A DNA stretch of 64,000 nucleotides from Coprococcus sp. OM04-5BH (GTDB lineage: Bacteria > Bacillota > Clostridia > Lachnospirales > Lachnospiraceae), in NCBI RefSeq assembly GCF_003482105.1, contig NZ_QULM01000005.1, forward strand, positions 1 through 64,000. The letters run 5' to 3'. The notes below the pieces were generated by a model. It had not been told where the DNA came from. It did not search any database and was given only the letters and a program-made list of their open reading frames with translations. Positions 47,498 to 57,105 of the stretch are shown one piece after another. The position numbers were made by a program, and so were the translations under genes. Position 1 is the stretch's first letter, and every line of letters begins with the position of its first letter.

Positions 47498-49606
47498 TTA
47501 GTCTGCATTCACCGTATCTTCCTCTGTACCGTCTGTGGTATCCTCACCATCCCCTTCATACAGGTATCCGTTGGTTCTTCCGATATCCACACTGTCCGAG
47601 CCGACCTGTGCCACATACACCTTCATGCCCGGATTGATATCATCCCCCGGATAGAACAGCGTATTCCTGTCAATATAAATGGTATTGCTCTTATATCCGT
47701 TATTTATCCATACATAACTGAACTCGTTAAAGTTCCTGCCATGGATATAGAAACCTGTCAACGTCTCCGGATCCGCCGCGTCGGCTTCTCCATCATCACC
47801 ATCGTCACTTCCCGGCACATAAGTGTATGTTCCCGGTTCGATTCCGGTTATCTCTATCTTCTGTATTCCATAGGTCATTACATTTGTCCCGTAAGGCCAT
47901 CCGTCAGGGAAGAGATATCTGTCTCCGTAGAGCATGTCATACTCAATATTCTTAAGGATATCATCATAGCCCTCATCGCCTATCTTATACAAGCTGTGGA
48001 ACTTCTGGAGGGTTGCCTTAGGAAAACCGATCATATCAAAAAGCTTTGTGCCAAGCTGATATGCCTGAAGATCCTCGTCCTCCACAGGGAAATTGTCCAT
48101 GTTGCTCCAGATAAAGTACTCTGTCTGGTAAAGGTCTCCGTTGTCAACAGAGTCATTTGTAAATTCAAATCCAGGAAGATGGTCACCATACATAACTACA
48201 ACCACCGGTTCATCGAACTCTTTAAGTCTGTCTATAAGTCTTCCGATCTGCTCGTCCATTTCGTGAAGCATATTGCAATAATATGTCCACTGGGTATCAA
48301 GGATCTCATCACCGGTTCCTGTCTTAACATCTATAGGATAATCATAATTCTCCCGATCGATAGTAGTAGGATACTTTCCGTGTCCCTGCACGCTGACAGT
48401 AAACACAAAGTCTCTCTCATCAGTACTGTTCATTGCCTTGAATATCTCTCCCGGGAGCACGTCATCCTTCTCCCAGTACTTCGGTGTATGTGTTATGCCG
48501 TATATATATTCCTTCGGGGTAAATGTATCAAAGCCCAGGTATGAGTACACATTATATCTGTCATAGAATGTACCATCATGATTATGGATGGCGTGTGTAC
48601 TGTAACCCATGTTCTTAAATTCAGTGGCAAGACTCTCACAGCTTGTATATCCGAGAACAGTCTTGTAAGGATACTCTCCCGCACCGAAATAATCCACGTT
48701 AAAGCCTGTAAGAAGTTCAAACTCAGAATTTGCAGTTCCTGCTCCAATGGCAGGCATTGAAAGAAATCCCGAAGTACATTCCGCCTTAAGCTTAGTAAAA
48801 TTAGGCACCGGATCCTGGTTCATCTTAAGCCCCACAACATGGGATGGATCCATGAAGGACTCAAGCTGGATTATTATTACATTTGGAGACTGACTGGCAA
48901 ACGGTGCATTTGAGGTTTCCGCATTGTCAAGGATCTCACCTATCTCAGCCATCTTCTCTTCACTGTAATCATCCGGCTTCTTAATGCCCACGTCCACCAC
49001 GCTGTTGGAGAAGCAATATGCAAATCCATACCGGTCATAAGCAGTAGCCAGATTGGCGAAGTTATCAGAGATAGCTTTTGTATTTATGGCAAGTCTTGTA
49101 AACAGCATTACGCATATGAAAGTTGCCACAATGAATATTGTAGTCCTTATCCTGTATATATTTCCTGTTACTGTAGGCGACTTAATGAAAAGCAATATCA
49201 TAACCGCCAGAGCCGCAAATAGCCCCACACCCAAAGTAGCAATCTGTCCCACCGTCAGATATTTATCTATAATGGTGAGGGTACTTCTGGTCATAAGGAT
49301 ATCTATAGCTGAAAATGGTGTGATTCTGAAACCGAGTACCACGCTGTTCGTTATTCCAAAAGCAAGCCATATTATTGTTATGAAGCAATAACCAAATAAC
49401 CGCTTACGGATAAGCAAAGCCAGGGTAAGAGTAAAAAATATGATTGAGCAGTTATACAGATATATAAACGGATGCGCCCCTATATATCGAAAGGTATCCA
49501 ATACCGAATGTCTACCCAGAATTTCAAGTATCACATCAAGTATTAATGCAATAATAACACACTGAAAGCCTGCCGTTTTAGGCAGCTTTTTTAGCTTCTC
49601 TTTCAT
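47498..49606 (-). CDS. ltaS: LtaS-like polyglycerolphosphate (lipoteichoic acid) synthase family sulfatase
   Basis: 702 residues. Five N-terminal membrane helices (about 15-175) and a linker lead to an extracellular sulfatase-fold domain (about 240-545). Metal and catalytic residues include Glu249 in IIIQLESFMDP, the nucleophile Thr291 in GAGTANSEFE, and YGDHLPGF late in the domain. A Ser/Asp/Gly-rich C-terminal extension with a small beta-rich part (about 575-702) exceeds the usual LtaS length. It probably transfers glycerolphosphate outside the cell, though related enzymes modify other glycans. AAGGG precedes the start, just downstream of tRNA-Gly. Confidence 0.85.
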   Translation of the reverse strand: MKEKLKKLPKTAGFQCVIIALILDVILEILGRHSVLDTFRYIGAHPFIYLYNCSIIFFTLTLALLIRKRLFGYCFITIIWLAFGITNSVVLGFRITPFSAIDILMTRSTLTIIDKYLTVGQIATLGVGLFAALAVMILLFIKSPTVTGNIYRIRTTIFIVATFICVMLFTRLAINTKAISDNFANLATAYDRYGFAYCFSNSVVDVGIKKPDDYSEEKMAEIGEILDNAETSNAPFASQSPNVIIIQLESFMDPSHVVGLKMNQDPVPNFTKLKAECTSGFLSMPAIGAGTANSEFELLTGFNVDYFGAGEYPYKTVLGYTSCESLATEFKNMGYSTHAIHNHDGTFYDRYNVYSYLGFDTFTPKEYIYGITHTPKYWEKDDVLPGEIFKAMNSTDERDFVFTVSVQGHGKYPTTIDRENYDYPIDVKTGTGDEILDTQWTYYCNMLHEMDEQIGRLIDRLKEFDEPVVVVMYGDHLPGFEFTNDSVDNGDLYQTEYFIWSNMDNFPVEDEDLQAYQLGTKLFDMIGFPKATLQKFHSLYKIGDEGYDDILKNIEYDMLYGDRYLFPDGWPYGTNVMTYGIQKIEITGIEPGTYTYVPGSDDGDDGEADAADPETLTGFYIHGRNFNEFSYVWINNGYKSNTIYIDRNTLFYPGDDINPGMKVYVAQVGSDSVDIGRTNGYLYEGDGEDTTDGTEEDTVNAD

Positions 49607-49672
49607 CTCAGTCAGCCCTTTCTATATTTCTGTTTTTTTCTTTATCTTTACTCTGTTTTTACATGGGAAAGT

Positions 49673-49706
49673 AAAAAAAAGAAGCAACACACCTCTGTGC
49701 TGCTTC
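49673..49706 (-). terminator. Terminator of tRNA-Gly
   Basis: Stem GAAGCA.CACA/TGTG.TGCTTC followed by eight T on the minus strand. Confidence 0.88.
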
Positions 49707-49720
49707 ATACCTTTTTCAAG

Positions 49721-49792
<72 letters not shown>

Positions 49793-49833
49793 ATTTCGGT
49801 GTTGTTTGCTCTGTGTCACTCACAACAATATGG

Positions 49834-49862
49834 ATAATACCATACTCACCTATGGGTGTCAA
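49834..49862 (-). promoter_or_regulatory. Promoter of tRNA-Gly
   Basis: TTGACA (49862-49857), 17 bases, TATTAT (49839-49834), about 40 bases before the tRNA. Confidence 0.8.
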
Positions 49863-49914
49863 CAACTTTTTTTAAATTTTTTTATTTTCTCTGAGCTGTC
49901 GGCATAACAAAACG

Positions 49915-49963
49915 GATCAATAGAGCAACAACCATGTTGCATTCGACTCGTTGCCATAGCAAA
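49915..49963 (-). repeat. Repeat family C, copy 2
   Basis: Minus-strand TTTTGCTATGGCAACGAGTC then GAATGCAACATGGTTG. It directly follows the terminator of the Fur-family gene. Confidence 0.65.
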
Positions 49964-49995
49964 AGAGCAACGTGCCCCCAAAAGTGGGCACGCTA
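49961..49995 (-). terminator. Terminator of the Fur-family gene
   Basis: Stem CGTGCCC/GGGCACG (49993-49987 with 49977-49971) followed by TTGCTCTTTTGC on the minus strand. Confidence 0.75.
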
Positions 49996-50026
49996 CATTT
50001 TATGATTAATAAATACTTTAACAGTT

Positions 50027-50527
50027 TCAACATGCCTTATGACATGTGCAAGGCTGGACGACCACGCTTGTGATATTCTGTCCGCCTATGTAATCTAAGG
50101 ACTTAAGTCCTGCCTTAAGTACTCTGCTCCACTCACTGGCTGAAAGCTCTATAAACGACTGATCGTCAAATGCTATTACACAGGCATTCTCAACCTCACA
50201 CCCAGCGCCACAGGCAACCTTATACATATTCTTCCTGTTGATGGCACCTATGTCCTCCAGTGTATTGACCATTCTGTATACTGTTGCGGAGCCTATCTTC
50301 TTATCTATCCTGGAAGCCTTATAATATATCTCCTTACAGGACGAGCACTCCTCCCCCAGGATGATATCAAGAAGCAGTAATCTCTGCTTTGTTATACGAC
50401 ATCCCATCTTTCTAAGCTTATCTATCACTATCTCTCTCTGAACTTTGTTGTCCGTATGAAAAAACTCACCGGAAGCTTCTCCGTTATATGCTTTGTTCAC
50501 ATCGGCGATCTGCATTGTTGCTTCCAA
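50027..50527 (-). CDS. Atypical Fur-family metalloregulator
   Basis: 166 residues. I start at TTG 50527, eight bases after GGAG; ATG 50515 is the alternative but is far from that site. The winged-helix domain (about 30-105, KMGCRITKQRLLLLDIILGE ... GSATVYRMVNTLEDIGAI) is clearly Fur-like. The C-terminal half is unusual: the usual His-rich HHHF metal motif is absent. Cysteines are spread as CSSC, CGAGC...C and a terminal CTCHKAC. The sensed metal or signal may therefore differ from iron. Its promoter holds a large palindrome, suggesting autoregulation. Confidence 0.82.
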   Translation of the reverse strand: MEATMQIADVNKAYNGEASGEFFHTDNKVQREIVIDKLRKMGCRITKQRLLLLDIILGEECSSCKEIYYKASRIDKKIGSATVYRMVNTLEDIGAINRKNMYKVACGAGCEVENACVIAFDDQSFIELSASEWSRVLKAGLKSLDYIGGQNITSVVVQPCTCHKAC

Positions 50528-50573
50528 AACATCATCTCCTTGATTATAAGAAAATTATTTTCAAGTGCAAAAA

Positions 50574-50633
50574 AGTTAGGCTATACTAACCTTTTGCATT
50601 TGTTAGTATAGCCTAACTCAAATAAGTTGTCAA
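50574..50633 (-). promoter_or_regulatory. Promoter and large palindromic operator of the Fur-family gene
   Basis: TTGACA (50633-50628), 17 bases, TATACT (50610-50605). The -10 is inside a perfect inverted repeat of 17-base arms, AGTTAGGCTATACTAAC at 50618-50602 and its complement at 50590-50574, with an 11-base loop. Each arm holds TTAGGCTATACTAA, itself a partial palindrome (10 of 14 positions) resembling DtxR/IdeR-type boxes more than a classic Fur box. Binding would occlude the promoter. Confidence 0.75.
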
Positions 50634-50707
50634 TAACAAATCAGACTATATTGACACTTTTTTCAACTTAATCCGTTCATTATTTAAATTAATGATATTC
50701 CCTACAT

Positions 50708-53149
50708 CTATCGGATCATATCTGATTCGTCAGCCGTTTCCACATTAAAGATAACGCTGGCCTTATACAGATCTCCGTCTATATCGATCTTAAACCTTCC
50801 GTCCATGATCTCGCACAGACTCTTGGCTATAGACAATCCCAGACCGCTGCCCTCTGTATTTCTGGACTGATCTCCTCTGACAAATCTCTCCATAAGCTCA
50901 TCAGCACTTATATTAAGCTTATCCCTTGAGATATTCTTAAAGGTTATCTTCACGTTCTTTTCTGTCTTTATCACATCCACATAAACCCTGGTGTGTGGCA
51001 TGGCATATTTGCAGATATTCCCAAGCATATTGTCAAACACTCTCCACAGGTGTCTTCCGTCGGCAACTATATATGCCGGAGTATCGGAATTAGTCACCAC
51101 AAGCTCAAGCCCCGACTTCGCAAGTCTGTCATCATACTCAGCAACAGCCTGGTTCAGCAGGAGATTTGCATCCATAAGCTCCTTGTTCACCTCCAGATTC
51201 CCTGTAGATGCCTTAGACGCTTCCACCAGATCCTCAATGAGCTTTTTAAGCCTTAAGGACTGTCTCTTAAGGACATTGATATAGTCCCTGGCAGTTTCAT
51301 CCTGTATATTCTGCTTATCCAGCAGATCTGTGTAATTAATAATGGAAGTAAGCGGAGTTTTGATGTCATGGGATACATTTGTTATAAGCTCTGTCTTCAT
51401 CCTCTCGCTCTTCATCTTATCCTCAACAGCATTTTCGATACCGTCCTGGATCTTGTTGAGATTTTCACCATGCTTCTTAAACAGCCAGAACATGTATTTA
51501 GTATTTATCCTGTGATCAGTTTCACCTTCTGCTAAAAGTATTCCGCCCTTATAAAGCTCATACAGCTCCACAGCCGAAGTGATGAATATCACTATTCCCA
51601 CCAGCTTTATTATTACATACAATGCTATGATCACCCATGCACCATACACTATATTACATATTACAGCCAGAGTGATTATCTCCGCCACAGTAAGGATTCC
51701 ATAAAACAGAATTGCCTTTGTTATAAAGGTTATACGTTCTCCTATATATCTAAGGAACTGTCCTATTGCCTTAAACAGCTTCTTTATCCAGCCGAACAGT
51801 CTGACGATTATAGAGTGCTCAGCCACCACTCCGTTACAATAATTCTTCACCAGAAGCTGCAGGGACATCATGGATATAAATGCTATGAATGCCACAGCTA
51901 TACCAAAGCCTGCAATAAGAGTAACGATGTACCTTGCCGGCCATTTTGCCAATATGTGAAACCATCCATAGTTATATCCAATATAACAATAAGCCGCTGC
52001 GATTATAAGTATACCGCATGCCATCTCAGCGTAATATATCTCTGCCGGTATCCTTTCACCGGTTCTGCTGTATCTGCTGTACCTTACTGTTCTTAACACT
52101 ATAACCACCGCAGATATGAGCATACATATTATACTTAAAAGTGTTGTCACAAGACTCAGCTTATTGATCTTATTAAACCTTCCGGTGTTTGATATATAAT
52201 AGGGATATGAGCTGCTTATCATGGTTTCCGGAGCCACATTGAGTCCTGTTTCTGTCTGAATATTTATAGGAACAAAATAATATATTTCAAGCTCATACTG
52301 ATTAAGCACATTGTAGCTCTCTGTACTGTCTATGGAATTGGTCATATCATTTTCCTCTTCCAGTACCACCTCGGTATTAATATCCTCTGCGAAATCTCCA
52401 TCCTCTGACGTAAATGTCTCACTTGTACTTTCATCTGTAGTCGGAACAGTGTCAGCAGTATCAGTATCACCATCACTATATCCGGTCACATTAAAGCCCT
52501 CTTCGTCAAAACCGGTGTCACTGTACAGATTCTCGTCCATATCTACCGGATAGATATTATAACCATATGCCTCATCGTTATAATATTCAGACTGGGCATA
52601 TGCCGTTTCAGCTGCTTCAAAGCTTTCATATCTTCCCTTGTATGCAAGACGCTTAACCGTAACCTCTCCTGTATTGGTATAACTATAGTCGTACTCTTCA
52701 CGATCTCCCATAGTGTTATATAGCACAATCTTATCAAGCCCCAGGTTCTGATCCGTCAAAGCACCTGTCTGATCCTCTGCCCATACAGTCACACGACAGT
52801 CAAGCATACCCGCATCGAGAGTATCCTTCAGATCACTATCACTGCCAAGAAAGTTTCTAAGCTCCATGATGTAGTACTTGTTGCCCAGCTCCTGATATTT
52901 AAAGTCATAGAAGTCATACACTATCTGCTGCACCTGATCCTCAGCACTTGAGGACCATTCACGCACCTCCGACCTTATATCGAAATTGTCACCGTTATAG
53001 GATGACACATACACAAATAGCACGGACATCACCGCACAAGCCGCTGCCAGTACAAAAACAAAATATGCCAGTATATTCTTTTTATCGTTCAAATGTTTCC
53101 TTGTTTCTGATACCTTTTTCTCCTCAGCTCTGGTACTACTTTCATCCAT
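50708..53149 (-). CDS. Sensor histidine kinase
   Basis: 813 residues, GAGGAG nine bases before ATG. One membrane helix (about 27-50) leads to a large extracellular sensor (about 50-330) with an acidic low-complexity stretch around 215-265. About six further membrane helices follow (330-535). HisKA has the phospho-acceptor in TNVSHDIKTPLTSIINY (about 590), and HATPase has FDNMLGNICKYA and GSGLGLSIAKSLCEI. The long multi-pass region suggests a membrane or wall stress signal, which is inference. Its OmpR-type partner is encoded 56 bases upstream. Confidence 0.9.
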   Translation of the reverse strand: MDESSTRAEEKKVSETRKHLNDKKNILAYFVFVLAAACAVMSVLFVYVSSYNGDNFDIRSEVREWSSSAEDQVQQIVYDFYDFKYQELGNKYYIMELRNFLGSDSDLKDTLDAGMLDCRVTVWAEDQTGALTDQNLGLDKIVLYNTMGDREEYDYSYTNTGEVTVKRLAYKGRYESFEAAETAYAQSEYYNDEAYGYNIYPVDMDENLYSDTGFDEEGFNVTGYSDGDTDTADTVPTTDESTSETFTSEDGDFAEDINTEVVLEEENDMTNSIDSTESYNVLNQYELEIYYFVPINIQTETGLNVAPETMISSSYPYYISNTGRFNKINKLSLVTTLLSIICMLISAVVIVLRTVRYSRYSRTGERIPAEIYYAEMACGILIIAAAYCYIGYNYGWFHILAKWPARYIVTLIAGFGIAVAFIAFISMMSLQLLVKNYCNGVVAEHSIIVRLFGWIKKLFKAIGQFLRYIGERITFITKAILFYGILTVAEIITLAVICNIVYGAWVIIALYVIIKLVGIVIFITSAVELYELYKGGILLAEGETDHRINTKYMFWLFKKHGENLNKIQDGIENAVEDKMKSERMKTELITNVSHDIKTPLTSIINYTDLLDKQNIQDETARDYINVLKRQSLRLKKLIEDLVEASKASTGNLEVNKELMDANLLLNQAVAEYDDRLAKSGLELVVTNSDTPAYIVADGRHLWRVFDNMLGNICKYAMPHTRVYVDVIKTEKNVKITFKNISRDKLNISADELMERFVRGDQSRNTEGSGLGLSIAKSLCEIMDGRFKIDIDGDLYKASVIFNVETADESDMIR

Positions 53150-53205
53150 ATTGGTCTGCTCCTCTTTTTGTCACATTACATAATTTTCCTAAAAAAGCCA
53201 CAAGC

Positions 53206-53895
53206 CTACTGCTTCTCCAGCTTATAGCCCTGTCCCCAGATAACCTTTATATATCTTGGATTACCCGGATCTATCTCTATCTTTTCACGCAAATGTCTTA
53301 TATGTACAGCTACCGCACTCTCTGAGCCATAAGGTGTTTCATGCCATACAGCCTCATATATATCCCGCGGAGAATAAACATTTCCCACATGCTCCATAAG
53401 GAACTTAAGGATATCAAATTCTGTCGGTGTAAGATTAACCTTCTCTCCGTCAAGCCTAACTTCCTTTGTTGCGTTTGTCAGCTCTATGCCACCATTCTTA
53501 AGACAATCCTTCTCTATATTGCCTCCACCAAGTGTCATGTATCTTCTGATCTGAGACTTGACTCTGGCTATAAGCTCCACAGGATTAAACGGCTTTGTCA
53601 CATAATCATCAGCTCCCACAGTGAGACCCAGGATTTTGTCTGTATCCTCTCCCTTTGCTGTAAGCATGATCACAGGAACATTCTTTTCCTCTCTGATCTT
53701 AGTCATGGCTGTCATGCCATCCATAACCGGCATCATTATATCCATTATCACAAGCTGGATATCTTCCTTAAGAGCCACATCAACCGCTTCCTGTCCGTTA
53801 AACGCTGTATATACCTTATAGCCCTCTGTAGTGAGGTAGATCTTTAACGCGTCCGTTATATCTCTTTCATCATCACATACCAATATATTGTACAT
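53206..53895 (-). CDS. OmpR-family response regulator
   Basis: 229 residues. Receiver domain with the acidic pocket DDE, phospho-acceptor Asp in VIMDIMMPVMDG (about 51) and Lys in YVTKPFNP. The winged-helix domain (about 130-228) includes LTPTEFDILKFLMEHVG and VHIRHLREKIE. AAAGGGG precedes ATG. It forms an operon with the kinase just downstream. The target genes are unknown. Confidence 0.95.
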   Translation of the reverse strand: MYNILVCDDERDITDALKIYLTTEGYKVYTAFNGQEAVDVALKEDIQLVIMDIMMPVMDGMTAMTKIREEKNVPVIMLTAKGEDTDKILGLTVGADDYVTKPFNPVELIARVKSQIRRYMTLGGGNIEKDCLKNGGIELTNATKEVRLDGEKVNLTPTEFDILKFLMEHVGNVYSPRDIYEAVWHETPYGSESAVAVHIRHLREKIEIDPGNPRYIKVIWGQGYKLEKQ

Positions 53896-53929
53896 ATAAA
53901 ACCCCTTTCGTGCTGCACTGTCTTACCAT

Positions 53930-53968
53930 GGTAGCTTTATTATAGGCTACCTCTGCTTTAAGAAACAA
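53930..53968 (-). promoter_or_regulatory. Promoter of the two-component operon
   Basis: TTGTTT (53968-53963), 18 bases, TATAAT (53944-53939). GGTAGC/GCTACC arms (53930-53935, 53946-53951) flank the -10 and may be an operator. Confidence 0.5.
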
Positions 53969-54113
53969 TCCACCAAATTATTAAATAATCTTTAACGCTT
54001 TGTCTATTATACATATTTTTCCTTGAAATTTAAACAAGAAGCAGAAGTTAATATATGAATAATTTTCCAGTATCTTTCGAACCACTTTCAAATAATTTAC
54101 ATTGGATTTCCGG

Positions 54114-54297
54114 GTCTCCCCCTTGTATATAACGCAGTACACGCTTCATTTTCTATTCGGTTCGCACGCTTATAAGCCTGCAGTCGCTCAAACTCGCCCT
54201 ACGGGCTCAAACATGAGCTTGGTGCAGGCAGCTAGTGCAAACCTCATTACGAAAGCCTCGCTATTGTACTGCTTTTATATACAAAGGGGGAGTCAAA
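54114..54297. mobile_element. MITE-like or structured element with long inverted ends
   Basis: About 184 bases bounded by TCTCCCCCTTGTATATAA (left) and the inverted complement of CTCCCCCTTTGTATATAA (right), extended by GCAGTAC on both sides. Inside are further nested complements (GCCTGCA/TGCAGGC, GCCC-TAC-GGGC). No ORF is needed to explain it. It sits in the 554-base gap upstream of the DUF4317 gene. No clear target-site duplication is visible. Confidence 0.5.
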
Positions 54298-54310
54298 TAA
54301 GGAATAGGCA

Positions 54311-54358
54311 AATGGCTGGAGCTACATATCAAGTTTTCATAGAAAACTTGACACAATC
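54311..54358 (+). repeat. Repeat family A, truncated copy
   Basis: GGCTGGAGCTACATATCAAG then the hairpin CAAGTTTTC-ATA-GAAAACTTG. Only the first hairpin and linker remain, in opposite orientation to the downstream gene compared with other copies. Confidence 0.65.
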
Positions 54359-54449
54359 CTTGAAAGTTGCCCCGAATTCGTTTACTATTAAATTCACCAT
54401 ACAGTTCCTTGAAGATGCAAGGACACTAAAAAGAATTGAGGTATATCAG

Positions 54450-55625
54450 ATGACAAAAAAAGACGTACTGGAAATAAGACACCGCTTCTCCCCTGCCACC
54501 TGCTCCATAGGTAAGATCTGTGGATGTTATGTGGACGGAGACCGTAAGAAAGTAGCATACATAGACTCAGCCTTTCTTTCTCTTCCTGAGGAGGAAAGCT
54601 TCAAATATTTTGACATTTTCAAAAAAAATCTGTCCGGCTCCATAGGTAAGAACCTGGTTACAATGCCATTTCCTACCGAAAGTGAGTTTGATGACGGAAC
54701 CCAGAGCTTTCTTATGAAGCTCAGAAAATCCGAGTTAAGAGATCCTGCCCTTGTGGAGGAATTTTATGACAAGGTTATCGAAAGCTATGACTATACCGGC
54801 AACTACCTGATCCTGCTCATACACGACAGATACGATATTCCCGGCAAGACAAGTGACGGCATAACCATGGATGACGCTTCCGACGAGGTATATGAATACA
54901 TTATGTGCTCCATCTGCCATGTAAACTTAAGCAAGGCGGGTCTAAGCTATTTCGACAATGACAACACCTTCCACAACAGAGTAAGGGACTGGATTGTTGA
55001 CATGCCTGACATAGGCTTCCTGTTCCCCGCATTCATAGACAGAAGTACAGACATCCACAACGTCCTTTACTATACCAAGAACGCAGAGGACCTTCACTTC
55101 AGCTTCATTGACGGCATCCTTGGCACCGGTGCCCCGGTATCCGCCGAGAACCAGAAGGAGACTTTCCAGACCATCATCACCGAAACCCTGGGGAATAACT
55201 GCGACTATGAGGTTGTAAAGTCCATTCATGAAAATCTTAATGAAATGATAACCGAGCAGAAGGATAACCCTGAACCTCTCACCCTTTCTAAGACCTCCAT
55301 CAAGAGGCTGCTGTCTGAAAGCGGTGTGCCTGATGAGAAGCTTGAGGACTTTGACACGAAGTTCGAAGATGCAGCAAAGACCGTGGTTCCTGTAAAGCCT
55401 GTATCAAATGACGCCTCTGTCCCTGAGCCACCGGCACCTAAGGTCACCTTATATGCAAATAACCTTGCAAATACCCGTGCCTTTGAGGTCAAGACCCCCG
55501 ATGTGGTTATAAAGGTAAATCCTGACAGAACCGATCTTATTGAGACCAGGGAAATTGACGGAAAAAAATGTATAGTCATTGAGATAAATGATGAAGTAAC
55601 CGTAAACGGTATTGTGGTGAAATAA
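54450..55625 (+). CDS. DUF4317-family protein
   Basis: 391 residues from ATG 54450, eight bases after GAGG. A longer frame from 54102 would translate the inverted-repeat element and repeat A, so I reject it. The opening MTKKDVLEIRHRFSPATCSI is characteristic of DUF4317, a family conserved in Lachnospiraceae. No signal peptide or membrane helix. The middle has TGNYLILLIHDRYDIP and the C-terminus a small beta-rich part (about 340-391) after a Pro-rich linker. The function is unknown; cytoplasmic. Confidence 0.85.
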   Translation: MTKKDVLEIRHRFSPATCSIGKICGCYVDGDRKKVAYIDSAFLSLPEEESFKYFDIFKKNLSGSIGKNLVTMPFPTESEFDDGTQSFLMKLRKSELRDPALVEEFYDKVIESYDYTGNYLILLIHDRYDIPGKTSDGITMDDASDEVYEYIMCSICHVNLSKAGLSYFDNDNTFHNRVRDWIVDMPDIGFLFPAFIDRSTDIHNVLYYTKNAEDLHFSFIDGILGTGAPVSAENQKETFQTIITETLGNNCDYEVVKSIHENLNEMITEQKDNPEPLTLSKTSIKRLLSESGVPDEKLEDFDTKFEDAAKTVVPVKPVSNDASVPEPPAPKVTLYANNLANTRAFEVKTPDVVIKVNPDRTDLIETREIDGKKCIVIEINDEVTVNGIVVK

Positions 55626-55697
55626 GACACAGACAGTCCAAAAACAGTATTCAAAAAACAAGCGTCAACGAATAACCTGTAAAAAATGCAAGAAAAT

Positions 55698-55795
55698 AAA
55701 AGCACTTCCGGGAACCAGTTTGTACCATCTTCTAATCATTAGATTTTCAGATCTAACTTTAGGGCGGCACGTTTTCTGATATCCAAAGTGCTTTT
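55698..55795. terminator. Possible long-loop terminator after the DUF4317 gene
   Basis: Arms AAAAGCACTT/AAGTGCTTTT lie 78 bases apart and are followed by TTATTTTTGT. The long interior, with TCTAATCATTAGA, may fold further. Confidence 0.4.
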
Positions 55796-55881
55796 TATTT
55801 TTGTAATTTATTCTTGAAGTTATATTTCTTTTTTCTTATTTTTTTACTGATTTTTCGGCTATTATCATAATAGTCCTTGTT

Positions 55882-57105
55882 TTATCTGCCGAGTATCTCA
55901 TATACAAATGCCACCATATCCATGGTTGAATATTTCTTCATGAGTTCTTCTATCAGCTCAAGATTTTCATCCGAGTGTTCTATCTCCCTTGAATATTTGT
56001 AAGCATATTCCACGCAACGATTGAGCACCAGTCTCCTACTTTCAAGCCACTTTGTCTTTATGAATATGGCAATGATCAGAGTAGAATATATTGCCGCCTT
56101 AAGCTTATTTAAAGTCCTGCCATCATACACTCCACCGACATAATATATGTATATAAAATATATTGCGATCTGCTCCATCATTATATCAAAGCGTTCATTC
56201 TCCCGTTCGTTCCGGATACCCTCCATGGTATTTATGTCGGTACGTGCAGAGGCCCCGTTGTCCTCCAGCTCTTCTATACAATCCTCTATCATATCCGGCC
56301 AGTAATCATTTAACACTTCGAAATAATCAAGGCTCTCCAGAAGTCTTATGGCAGTCTCAGTGTTCATGCCATTGTAATATTTCTCCCTTTGTCTACGGCT
56401 TCTGCTTCCACCACCCATGTACGGAGGCTTTCTTCCTCCGATACGCCTTTTCATCTCTGCTTCAAATTTTCCGATGGAAATATTTCTGTACTTCTCAGCA
56501 ACATTTTCAATGTCAAAGAGATTGTTATCCACAAGTCTTCTTGACACGTCATGAGCCAGAGACAACACCATTGCAAATCTTGTACTGATATCCAGCTCTC
56601 TCTTCTGGATAATATCCACCATAAGTGATCTTATATCGCACAAAATACCATATAGAAGATTGTCAAATTCTTCATAGGTTTCTGATCTATCATTTTCTTT
56701 ATGGAGATAGGTAACCTTCCCGTTATGGGACAGAAGCAGCCTTGCCACCTCAGGGCAGGACAGAGCAAGGGATTTCTCACGGACATTTTCAAATTCCTCA
56801 ATATGCCTTGGATACACCCTGCAGGTTCTGCACAGGTACTCAGGACCTATATCACTGTGGATGTCGCACAATCCCTCTTCATTTAAGAAGGCGCACCGGT
56901 CATTTATCTGATGGTACACCTTTTCTTTGTGATCTATTGAATTTTTAAGTCTCGTCCTGAAGGGTTCCTCCACTTTGTCATATCTGGCGAGGGTCCTGTC
57001 ATCTATGACTATCTGCCACTTTGCACAGCAGGTGTCGGGACAGCTCCCGGCGAGACATCTGAATTTGTTATAATAATCAGGGAAATATATATCCATACCA
57101 CTCAC
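55882..57105 (-). CDS. fliB: FliB-type lysine-N-methylase family protein
   Basis: 407 residues, using GTG 57105 that overlaps the corA stop (GTGA); ATG 57096 is the alternative. The family's cysteine cluster is near the N-terminus: CLAGSCPDTCCAKW (about 13-26), then CAFL..GLCDIH and YLCRTCRVYPRH (about 90-101), likely holding an Fe-S or metal centre. The rest is helical. FliB methylates flagellin lysines, but no flagellar gene is present here, so another target is possible. It is coupled to corA. Confidence 0.8.
   Translation of the reverse strand: MSGMDIYFPDYYNKFRCLAGSCPDTCCAKWQIVIDDRTLARYDKVEEPFRTRLKNSIDHKEKVYHQINDRCAFLNEEGLCDIHSDIGPEYLCRTCRVYPRHIEEFENVREKSLALSCPEVARLLLSHNGKVTYLHKENDRSETYEEFDNLLYGILCDIRSLMVDIIQKRELDISTRFAMVLSLAHDVSRRLVDNNLFDIENVAEKYRNISIGKFEAEMKRRIGGRKPPYMGGGSRSRRQREKYYNGMNTETAIRLLESLDYFEVLNDYWPDMIEDCIEELEDNGASARTDINTMEGIRNERENERFDIMMEQIAIYFIYIYYVGGVYDGRTLNKLKAAIYSTLIIAIFIKTKWLESRRLVLNRCVEYAYKYSREIEHSDENLELIEELMKKYSTMDMVAFVYEILGR

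Noticed and set aside
47741..48544. 267-codon plus-strand ORF opposite ltaS
   Set aside because: Antisense shadow; the minus strand has full sulfatase motifs.
54102..54449. Long N-terminal extension of the DUF4317 frame
   Set aside because: It translates the inverted-repeat element and a repeat A copy; the ATG at 54450 has a good ribosome site and gives the family's normal N-terminus.
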